Assembly: GCA_016719815.1 (NCBI GenBank)
Contig: JADJYK010000009.1
Location: forward strand, 1-64,000
Direction: 5' to 3'
DNA length: 64,000 nt
Origin: Chitinophagaceae bacterium
GTDB taxonomy: Bacteria > Bacteroidota > Bacteroidia > Chitinophagales > Chitinophagaceae
The position numbers and the translations under genes were made by a program. The notes below the pieces were generated by a model. That model saw nothing but the letters and a program-made list of their open reading frames with translations, did no database searches and had not been told where the DNA came from. Shown piece by piece: positions 57,163 through 64,000 of the stretch; within the stretch, counting starts at the first letter, position 1; the number at the start of each line of letters is the position of its first letter.

Positions 57163-58473
57163 ATGTCATTTACAGTCGCAATTGTCGGAAGACCAAATGT
57201 TGGTAAAGTACTTTGTTCAATCGTTTGCTTGAGCAGCGGAAAGCTATTGTGGATGATGTAAGCGGTGTAACCCGTGACAGGCAGTATGGCGTTACCGACT
57301 GGAACGGTAAAACCTTCAACGTAATTGATACCGGAGGCTTTGTGCATGGCAGTGAAGATGTGTTTGAAAAAGAAATAGCCAAGCAGGTGCTTGTGGCGGT
57401 CGAAGAAGCCAATGTTATCCTGTTTTTAGTAGATGCCACCACCGGAATGACAAGCCTCGATGATGCAATGGCCAGTGTACTCCGCCGCAGTACAAAACCT
57501 GTTTTTCTTACAGTAAACAAGGTGGATAATAATGAAAGACTACTGGAGGCTTCTGAGTTTTACAGTCTTGGGTTTGAGCATATTTTCTTCATTGCATCGG
57601 CAAGCGGCAGCGGAACAGGAGAACTGCTTGATGCTGTTGCGGAGCTTATAACTGATGATGCATCTGAGGAAACAAAAGAAATGGCGGCTTTGCCCAAGTT
57701 TGCCATTATCGGTCAGCCCAACACCGGAAAGTCATCATTGCTCAATGCACTCGTTGGCGAAGAAAGAACCATTGTAAGCGATATTGCCGGCACTACCCGT
57801 GATACAATACACACCCATTACAATCTTTTTCAAAAAGAATTTATATTGATTGATACGGCCGGTATCCGCCGCAAAGCCAAAGTACATGAAGACCTGGAGT
57901 TTTATTCCGTCATCCGGGCGATAAAGGCAATGGACGAAGCGGATGTTTGCCTGCTGCTGATTGATGCAGAGAAAGGCCTGGCGGCGCAGGACTTAAACAT
58001 CTTTAGCCTGGCGGCAAAAAGGAAAAGGTGTTGTGGTGCTGGTAAATAAATGGGACCTGGTGGCTAAAGAGACGAATACGGCGAAAGAATATGAGAAGGA
58101 ACTGAAGAAGCGGTTTGCCCCATTCTCCGATGTGCCGGTGCTGTTTATCTCGGCCAAAGAAAAGACAAGAATTTTTAAAGCTATCGAAACCGGGCTGGAG
58201 GTGTACGAAAGCCGCCAGCGGAAAATATCCACCTCGCAACTAAACGATACGATGCTGAAAGCTATACAGGCTTATCACCCGCCGGTGGTGAGGGGTATAC
58301 CTATCAAGATAAAATTTGTAACACAATTGCCTACGGCGGTGCCATCGTTTGCCTTCTTCTGCAACCTGCCCGATGATATAAAGCAGCCGTATAAGAACTA
58401 CTTAGAAAACAAGCTGCGTGAAAACTTTAACCTCTCCGGTGTGCCGGTAAGGTTGTTCTTCAGGAAGAAATAA
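57163..58473 (+). CDS. der: GTPase Der/EngA (two breaks)
   Basis: Essential double GTPase for 50S ribosome assembly. 437 residues when repaired, the exact usual size. First G domain: GRPNVGKST appears after one A is added to 57205-57207, then GVTRDRQYG and DTGG; second G domain: GQPNTGKSS, GTTRDTIHT, DTAGIRRK and NKWD; then a KH-like domain ending GVPVRLFFRKK. A second break at 58016-58032 (two bases missing or one extra) separates SLAAK from VVVLVNKWD. Confidence 0.94.
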
Positions 58474-58636
58474 GGGGGCGGGGTTTCTCTTTTAAACATT
58501 TATGCCTGTTTTATACGGAATGGAAAGGTGTGGGTTTTCATGCGGAGGCCGAAAAAAAGTAAGATACCGGGTTCCTTACGTGGCGAGATATACAAGCCTG
58601 GCATGACAAGACTTCGCTGAGACGAAGTGGGCTATC

Positions 58637-58766
58637 AACCAGCATGTGTTATCGTATATATTGCTGACGCTTCTACTAGCTCAGTAGCGAACAGAACCCT
58701 GAAGAGTGCGACGCAAGGGACGATGATACCTGCCTGCCGGCAGGCAGGGTAGTACAGGTGCTGGTT
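58637..58766. ncRNA. Candidate structured RNA or repeat domain
   Basis: A 130-base segment whose ends pair perfectly over eight bases (58637-58644 with 58759-58766). Inside, TATCGT can pair with ACGATG, CTACT with AGTAG and CCCT with AGGG, while one arm is the palindrome 58729-58748. There is no open frame. It may be a dispersed intergenic repeat of this lineage or a small RNA; strand is unknown. No Rfam family recognised. Confidence 0.45.
58729..58748. repeat. REP-like 20-bp perfect palindrome
   Basis: CCTGCCTGCCGGCAGGCAGG is its own reverse complement. A related hairpin with the same CCTGCCT arm is at 21964-21983. Such GC-rich palindromes in an AT-leaning genome are typical of REP/MITE-like dispersed elements. 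Confidence 0.65.
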
Positions 58767-58789
58767 ACATAATTATTATTACTACTTGG

Positions 58790-59452
58790 TTAGTCGTTGC
58801 CGGGGGGTTGGTGCGCCTCATGCCACAGCGAAGTAAACTCTCCAAGAACGGCAACGCCGCTACTAAAACTGAGCCAGTGCAGCCGCAATAAATCAATATC
58901 GGCCTGCCGCACTTTGCGGTACATGGGGTGCATGGTGCCGCCTTTTACACCGGCGGGTTTATCGGGTTCGTACTGGTAGGGCGGGTCAACCAATGTGCCG
59001 CGGGGATACATAATGCCGGGCACACCGCTGCCCCGGTAATCAATATCCTGCGGATGCCCAAGCCCAAGTGTGTGGCCATACTCATGTGCGGCGGTGGTGC
59101 TGCCCTTGTACAGGTTTTCAAGTTTGAAGTAGCCGGTATTGCAGCCGAGGCCATCCACAAAAGAGATGTTGCCCTGTGCATACTCCTCAATCCGGAAGTA
59201 ATTGTATTGCGGGTTAGTGTTGTAGTACACTTCTTCGGGCTGCAGGTGTTGTTTAAAAAGGGCACTGATGCGGAAGCATACCTGCCAGGTTTGTTTTCGC
59301 AGGTAAGTGGTGGCTTTGGGTTCGTTCCACATATCTTCAATCTCTTCACGGATTTGTTCGGTTACCTGTGGAGTGGCTGCATGGCCATAGGTAATGATCC
59401 ATGAGGAGATGATGAGTTCTTTAGTGGCGGTATGCAGTTCGGCAGTGCCCAA
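58790..59452 (-). CDS. Metzincin-type zinc metalloprotease, N-terminus uncertain
   Basis: 220 residues visible. The zinc motif HEYGHTLGLGHP and a Met-turn GIMYPRG 15-20 residues later are those of matrixins/metzincins. The frame begins at a TTG (59452) with no signal peptide, directly beside a repetitive stretch (59470-59620), so the real N-terminus may be lost, shifted or replaced by the repeat. Target unknown. Separated from the DPP-IV-like gene by about 175 bases. Confidence 0.75.
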   Translation of the reverse strand: MGTAELHTATKELIISSWIITYGHAATPQVTEQIREEIEDMWNEPKATTYLRKQTWQVCFRISALFKQHLQPEEVYYNTNPQYNYFRIEEYAQGNISFVDGLGCNTGYFKLENLYKGSTTAAHEYGHTLGLGHPQDIDYRGSGVPGIMYPRGTLVDPPYQYEPDKPAGVKGGTMHPMYRKVRQADIDLLRLHWLSFSSGVAVLGEFTSLWHEAHQPPGND

Positions 59453-59469
59453 TTTTTATTATTTAGCCA

Positions 59470-59620
59470 CAAAATACACGAAAAAATTCTGCTGGCGCAG
59501 AATGGGGTTAGCCACAGATTTACACAGATGACACAAATAAGAAATCTTGCTATGCATTTCAAAGTCTTCTCTGTGTTCTTTGCGAAGTTTTCTTTGTGCT
59601 CTTTGTGTTTAATTTTTCTG
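59470..59620. repeat. Repetitive CACAGA/TTTGTG-type intergenic sequence
   Basis: A run of related short units: GCCACAAAATACACG, GCCACAGATTTACACAGATG, ACACAAATAAG, then the opposite-strand style TTCTCTGTGTTCTTTGCG, TTTTCTTTGTGCTCTTTGTG. Together they form imperfect inverted repeats. Similar degenerate sequences occur in intergenic regions of many environmental bacteria; function unknown. Confidence 0.5.
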
Positions 59621-59626
59621 TTTAAA

Positions 59627-61774
59627 TTATCTCGGGTTTTCGGTAAGGTAATCAGTTACTTTCTGGTAAAGATGCGCCCTGTCTTTGCCGGTAACGTTGT
59701 GTTCGTGGCCAGGATAGATCATATAGTCTGCCTGCACACCTTTATCGATACAGGCCCGTACAAAGTTTACTGAATGCTGCTGCACTACGGTAGGATCCTG
59801 CATGCCGTGAATAAGCAGGAGTTTATCTTTTAGTTTGCCTGCCTGCTTAATAAGATTGGTGGCATCGTAGCCTTCGGGATTTTCCTGCGGAGTGTCCATG
59901 TAGCGTTCGCCATACATAATTTCGTAGTACTTCCAGTCCATAACAGGGCCGCCGGCCACGGCTGCTTTAAACACTCCGGGGTGGTTGAGCACAAAATCGG
60001 TTGTCAAAAAACCACCGAAGCTCCACCCAAAAAGGCCCATCCGGTTTTTATCTACAAAGGGCTGTGCATGCAGGTAGCTGACTGCCGCCATCATGTCTTC
60101 CATTTGTGCTTCACCCAATTTGCGGAAGATGCTTTGCTCGAAAGCCTTGCCCCGGTTGTCGCTGCCACGGGTATCGAAAGTGAGGACAACATATCCTCTT
60201 TCGGCCATGTACTGAAACCAGTAATCACCGGCGCCGCCGTTCCAGCCATTGAGCACCATTTGTGCATGAGGGCCGCCATACCAGTAAACGATAACCGGAT
60301 ATTTTTTATCGGCCGAGAAATTGGCCGGCTTGAACAAACGGAAGAACAAACTATCACCGGCGCCGTTGTTAATAGTGAAAAGCGTTAACTCGCCGGTTGC
60401 ATACTCTTTCAACGGATTATCGGCCTGCAGGAGTTGCTTAGGTGCGGCAAATAATTTTTTGTTCAGGCTGATTAACTGTATGGTTCTTGGATTGGTGGTG
60501 GTGCTGAACACATCGATCACTGAACTGCCATCGCTGCTTACCTGCGTGTTGTGCACACCGGGAAGAGCAGTGATAATATTTGACAGACTGGTTTTAAGAT
60601 TTAAAGATGACAATGTTTTATTAACCGGTGACATTACTGTGGAGGTATAATAAAGATTTTCTCCTTTGGCATCGAACCCTTTTACTTCGGTTACTTCCCA
60701 ATTGCCTTTGGTGAGTTGTTTGAGCAGTGTTCCGTTACTGTCGTAAAGGTAGAGATGGTTCCATCCGTCACGGTTACTCTGCCAGATGAACTGTGCAGGA
60801 TTGTTTTTTACAAACAGCATAGGTTCTAACGGCTCGGTGTATTTATCATCTGTTTCTTCGAATAAGGTTTTTACAAATTCACCGGTGGCTGCATCGTACT
60901 GGTTGAGCCATACATGGTTTTGTGCCCTGTTAACGATGGCGATGAAAACATATTTATCATCAGGACTCCAGGCAATATTGGTAAGGTATTGCTCCAGCGG
61001 GCCGGTTGTTTTAATCCAGATAGTTTTTTGTGTGGCCACATTGTAAACACCTAAAGTAACATGGTGACTTTTATCGCCAGCCATTGGGTATTTAATTAAA
61101 TCAACCCTTGCAGGTTTCTCTGTCCAGCTGATGATGGGATAATCGGTAACCATACTTTGATCCATGCGGTAGAAAGCCAGTTTGGTTCCATCATTACTCC
61201 AGAAGATTCCTTTGCTGATGCCGAACTCATCCCGGTGAACGGAGGAGGCATACACAATGTCTTTGCTGCCATCGGTGGTTACCTGTTTTGAAGTGGTTCC
61301 GTCGAAAACAAACAGGTTTGCATTTTCGAGGTAGGCAATATTGCCACCATTGCTTTCTTCTGCATTTTCTTTTTCTGCAAACTTTTTAGGAAGAATGGTT
61401 TTGAATTTATTAGCGACCGGGTCAAGCAAAATCCTGTTTCCATTGATGGTCATCTGCCAGCCTTCGGGTAAAAAACGGATGGGAACGAAAGTTTTTAAGG
61501 TATCGGCACCGGCAGCTTTCAGTTTGCTGTTCAGTTTATCGAGAGTGAGAAAGGCGGTATCTGTTTTCATTTTATAATTGCCCCTCATCCAAACGTCTTT
61601 TTTCAGATAGACATAATCGGTTGTAGCACCGAAGAACTGCAGCTGCGGTAATATTTGTGGTGCAAAAACGGTTCTTGCCTTCAGCATGGCATCTTCCATG
61701 GAGAGGATTTTTTTCTGGGCATTGGTTACAGTAAGAAACAGAAGCAGGGTAAAGAGCGACAACAGCTTTTTCAT
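59627..61774 (-). CDS. Secreted S9 family prolyl peptidase, dipeptidyl peptidase IV-like
   Basis: 715 residues with a signal peptide (LLSLFTLLLFLTVTNAQ). N-terminal beta-propeller (DPPIV_N) followed by an alpha/beta-hydrolase domain: Ser in FGWSFGG, Asp in HGMQDPTVV, His in YPGHEHNV; the Trp-Tyr-Gly-Gly-Pro loop (YWYGGPHAQ) is typical. Removes N-terminal Xaa-Pro dipeptides in the periplasm. The Glu-Glu substrate motif region (SVHRDEFG) shows only part of the pair. Confidence 0.93.
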   Translation of the reverse strand: MKKLLSLFTLLLFLTVTNAQKKILSMEDAMLKARTVFAPQILPQLQFFGATTDYVYLKKDVWMRGNYKMKTDTAFLTLDKLNSKLKAAGADTLKTFVPIRFLPEGWQMTINGNRILLDPVANKFKTILPKKFAEKENAEESNGGNIAYLENANLFVFDGTTSKQVTTDGSKDIVYASSVHRDEFGISKGIFWSNDGTKLAFYRMDQSMVTDYPIISWTEKPARVDLIKYPMAGDKSHHVTLGVYNVATQKTIWIKTTGPLEQYLTNIAWSPDDKYVFIAIVNRAQNHVWLNQYDAATGEFVKTLFEETDDKYTEPLEPMLFVKNNPAQFIWQSNRDGWNHLYLYDSNGTLLKQLTKGNWEVTEVKGFDAKGENLYYTSTVMSPVNKTLSSLNLKTSLSNIITALPGVHNTQVSSDGSSVIDVFSTTTNPRTIQLISLNKKLFAAPKQLLQADNPLKEYATGELTLFTINNGAGDSLFFRLFKPANFSADKKYPVIVYWYGGPHAQMVLNGWNGGAGDYWFQYMAERGYVVLTFDTRGSDNRGKAFEQSIFRKLGEAQMEDMMAAVSYLHAQPFVDKNRMGLFGWSFGGFLTTDFVLNHPGVFKAAVAGGPVMDWKYYEIMYGERYMDTPQENPEGYDATNLIKQAGKLKDKLLLIHGMQDPTVVQQHSVNFVRACIDKGVQADYMIYPGHEHNVTGKDRAHLYQKVTDYLTENPR

Positions 61775-61849
61775 AAATGTTTATTGATTGGCAAATTTAA
61801 ACAGAAATGCCCGGTAATTCCGGGCATTGCGTTATTGTTGTATGGACGG

Positions 61850-62209
61850 TTAGTTGGAGAAATAAACCTTAAAAGCATCTGACAACCGGCTAAATTCCTT
61901 TTTGGCTTTTGTCATTCCGATAATACCTCCGGAAAAACCACTGGAAGCTTTTTGCAGCGTAAGTGTAAAAGACGAACCATTATTAGAAAGCGTTACAGAT
62001 TGCTTGTAATATTTATGGAAAGCACCGAGCAAGATTCGCCATATTAATTTGCCGATGGTATAAGTTTTAACGCCATTCTTTTCATCTTTCAGGCGGTAAC
62101 CTTCTGATGTGAAGAAGAGGTTGAGTTTGTTTTCCAGTTCATCCTGCGTTGTGTCAGTGATATTGTAGGTTACACTTCCTTTTGAAAAATCTGATACTGT
62201 TGCCTGCAT
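61850..62209 (-). CDS. Small protein of unknown function
   Basis: 119 residues, no signal peptide or membrane helix (one weakly hydrophobic stretch IGKLIWRILLGAFH). The alternating pattern suggests an alpha/beta domain (SVTYNITDTTQDELENKLNLFF). It is 26 bases from the beta-oxidation gene and may be cotranscribed. No family recognised. Confidence 0.65.
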   Translation of the reverse strand: MQATVSDFSKGSVTYNITDTTQDELENKLNLFFTSEGYRLKDEKNGVKTYTIGKLIWRILLGAFHKYYKQSVTLSNNGSSFTLTLQKASSGFSGGIIGMTKAKKEFSRLSDAFKVYFSN

Positions 62210-62235
62210 GGTTTATTTTTTTATTGTTGAATAAT

Positions 62236-64000
62236 TTAGTTTCTGATTGGTCTTCCGCTTTTTAATACACTTGGAATCCGTTCCAGCGATTTCTTTTCGC
62301 CGCAAAGAGAAAGGAAGGCTTCCCTTTCCAGGTCAAGCAGGTATTGTTCTGAAACCAGCGTAGGTTCACTCAAATCGCCGCCGCACATTACATAGGCAAG
62401 TTTTTTTGCCACCAGTGCATCATGTTCGGTGGCATAGTTGGCTGTCTTCATTGCATGGATGCCTGCATACAAAGCACCAAGGGCCGATTTGCCCAGTACC
62501 TTAATGTCTTTGCGTTGCACTGGTGTAGTGTAGCCGCTGTCATAAATTTCAGCGACCGCTTTTTTTGCTTCAGCAATTCTTCTCCCAATGTTCACCACTA
62601 CTTCGTCTAATCCTTTTCTGTAAACACCCAGGCCGAAGCCTTCATGTGCTGATGTGGCTACTTTGGCAGTAGCAATGGACATAAACCTGTTCTTTAGCGT
62701 AATGGTTTCGGGTTCATCTTCATGCATCTCATCCGATGCCCGCAGCACAAATTCTTTGGTACCGCCGCCACCGGGAATAAGACCAACACCCAGTTCAACA
62801 AGTCCCGTATAGGTTTCCGCAGCCGGGCAGCATTTATCGGCATGAAGGCTGAGTTCACAAGCTCCGCCAAGAGTCAGCCCATGCGGAGCCACCACAACGG
62901 GAACAGAAGAATATCTGGCCCGCATCATTGTATTCTGGAACATGCGGATGGCCATATCCAGTTCATCATATTCCTGTTCAATAGCCAGCATGAATATCAT
63001 GCCTACGTTGGCACCCGCAGAAAAGTTGGCTCCTTCGTTTGCAATTACGAGTCCTTTATACCCTTTCTCAGCTTTATCAATCGCTGTTTGAATGCCGCTT
63101 AACACATCACCGCCGATGCTGCCCATTTTGGTGAACCATTGAAGACCCAATACATCGTCGCCTAAATCGTAGAGACGGCAACTGCCGTTTTTCCAGATTT
63201 GTTTGTCGGTGTAATTGCTCATCACAATAAAGGCCTCGCCACCGGGGAGTGCTTTGTATGATTTAGAAACAGGGTCGTAACAGAGTTTTTTGCCATTATC
63301 TATTTTATAGAAGGATTTGTTACCTGCTGCAATCATTTCATCCACCCATGGAGCAACGGCGTAGCCGGCGTCTTTCATTGCTTTTGCTGATTTCTCTATG
63401 CCCAGTACATCCCAGCTTTCAAAAGCGCCGATTTCCCAGCCAAAGCCGGCCATCATGGCATCATCAACGCGGTACAGTTCGTCGCTAATTTCTGGTATGC
63501 GGTGAGAGATATATGAGAACAAACCATAGTGGAATAACCGGTAAAATTCTCCGGCTTTATCCTGACCGGCAACCAGCATTTTCAGCCTGGTATATAAGTC
63601 ATCGATAGGTTTAGCGGCTTCAAGAGTAGCGAACTTTGGTTTAACTCTTGGAGCATATTCCATTGTTTCGAGGTTCAGTGTCAGAATTTCCTTTTCACCA
63701 CTTGCCCCCTTTGTTTTCTTAAAAAATCCTTGTCCTGTTTTATCACCCAGCCAATTATTGTTTACTATTGTTTCAAGCCAGGCAGGTATGGCAAACTGTT
63801 CTCTTGCTTCATCACCGGGGCAATTGTCAGCAACACCTTTTGCCACTTTTATCAGCGTATCAATGCCTACTAAATCGGCTGTTCTGAATGTAGCCGATTT
63901 AGGGCGGCCGATAACAGGGCCTGTCAGGGCATCAATCTCATCAATACTCAGTTTTAGTTTTTCTTTTACGTTCATTATGGCCATCATGCCAAAAACGCCA
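62236..64000 (-). CDS. FadB/FadJ-like 3-hydroxyacyl-CoA dehydrogenase/enoyl-CoA hydratase, C-terminal part
   Basis: 588 codons in the window; the frame stays open upstream past position 64000 (GVFGMMAI precedes the first in-window ATG at 63987, matching family sequence), so the NAD-binding N-terminus is outside. Seen: LSIDEIDALTGPVIGRPKSATFRTADLVGID of the dehydrogenase C-domain (cited in parts), then a hydratase/isomerase-like domain with NEGANFSAGANVGM and APHGLTLGGACELSLHAD. Degrades fatty acids by beta-oxidation. The usual protein has about 800 residues. Confidence 0.9.
   Translation of the reverse strand, partial: GVFGMMAIMNVKEKLKLSIDEIDALTGPVIGRPKSATFRTADLVGIDTLIKVAKGVADNCPGDEAREQFAIPAWLETIVNNNWLGDKTGQGFFKKTKGASGEKEILTLNLETMEYAPRVKPKFATLEAAKPIDDLYTRLKMLVAGQDKAGEFYRLFHYGLFSYISHRIPEISDELYRVDDAMMAGFGWEIGAFESWDVLGIEKSAKAMKDAGYAVAPWVDEMIAAGNKSFYKIDNGKKLCYDPVSKSYKALPGGEAFIVMSNYTDKQIWKNGSCRLYDLGDDVLGLQWFTKMGSIGGDVLSGIQTAIDKAEKGYKGLVIANEGANFSAGANVGMIFMLAIEQEYDELDMAIRMFQNTMMRARYSSVPVVVAPHGLTLGGACELSLHADKCCPAAETYTGLVELGVGLIPGGGGTKEFVLRASDEMHEDEPETITLKNRFMSIATAKVATSAHEGFGLGVYRKGLDEVVVNIGRRIAEAKKAVAEIYDSGYTTPVQRKDIKVLGKSALGALYAGIHAMKTANYATEHDALVAKKLAYVMCGGDLSEPTLVSEQYLLDLEREAFLSLCGEKKSLERIPSVLKSGRPIRN

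Larger units (their letters stand above)
58474..58789. other. Intergenic region with a structured element
   Basis: 316 bases without a gene. It holds a hairpin ACTTCG-N6-CGAAGT (about 58611-58628), and a larger domain at 58637-58766 closed by AACCAGCA / TGCTGGTT that contains inner stems (CTACT / AGTAG, CCCT / AGGG) and a 20-bp palindrome. See the separate entries. Confidence 0.6.

Overview
The window looks like a chromosomal segment of a Bacteroidota bacterium, most likely family Chitinophagaceae. The signs are repeated promoter elements of the form TAnnTTTG (the Bacteroidota -7 box), weak Shine-Dalgarno use, a long-form IspH, a type II NADP isocitrate dehydrogenase, MlaE/MlaF with no neighbouring MlaD, a SusC-era style TonB receptor behind a TPP riboswitch, and several families typical of the phylum (head-GIN adhesin-like, DUF4384, DUF4442, DUF6263, S23 four-helix bundle). 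No plasmid, phage, IS element or CRISPR array is visible.

A property of the sequence must be known before reading the genes: about 20 genes, including essential ones (secA, era, der), are broken by single-base length changes, nearly always in homopolymer runs (A5, T5, G3, C4 and so on). When one base is restored or removed, each gene rejoins its family with a normal length. I read these as sequencing errors and annotate whole genes across them, giving the position of each break. Two in-frame stop codons (8345-8347, 52884-52886) and one in-frame loss of about 70 codons (ispH) do not fit the homopolymer pattern.

Layout. 1-5.3 kb (minus): sucD start, MlaF, a transglutaminase-like membrane protein, MlaE, malic enzyme MaeB. 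5.5-12.2 kb (minus): M20 amidohydrolase, SPOR protein, a half-length aldehyde dehydrogenase, an S23 four-helix gene, a full aldehyde dehydrogenase, DeoC, a potassium channel. 12.4-15.9 kb (plus): four genes for a modular corrinoid methyltransfer system: a UroD/MtaA-like methyltransferase, a corrinoid protein, a homocysteine methyltransferase module and a MetH-type reactivation protein, without any pterin-binding module. 16-19.3 kb (minus): SecA. 19.4-28.7 kb (plus): two secreted unknown proteins, AtpG, ScpB, LysA, a membrane-anchored papain-like protease, DUF4442, a beta-CASP nuclease, tRNA-Met. 29.2-34.6 kb: GH35 beta-galactosidase, aminotransferase, DUF6263 lipoprotein, Icd. 34.7-38.1 kb: three tandem Crp/Fnr regulators (plus) facing a mntR-zip operon (minus). 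38.2-44.7 kb: lipoprotein, GT35-like protein, PfkB kinase, IspH, secreted GH13 amylase. 44.7-49.9 kb (minus): acyl ligase and SDR pair, HtrA protease, LuxC-like acyl-CoA reductase. 49.9-52.7 kb (plus): ferredoxin, Ddl, PASTA protein, rhodanese. 52.8-55.1 kb (minus): TonB receptor under a TPP riboswitch, so probably a thiamine importer. 55.2-58.5 kb (plus): head-GIN protein, initiator tRNA, Era, Der. 58.5-64 kb (minus): a structured intergenic element with a REP-like palindrome, a metzincin, a DPP-IV-like peptidase, an unknown small protein and the C-terminal part of a FadB-like beta-oxidation protein running off the window.

The most interesting system is the methyltransfer cluster at 12.4-15.9 kb. 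It has the parts of methionine synthase MetH, but the folate-binding module is replaced by a zinc-motif UroD-fold methyltransferase, which suggests folate-independent methylation of homocysteine from another methyl donor.
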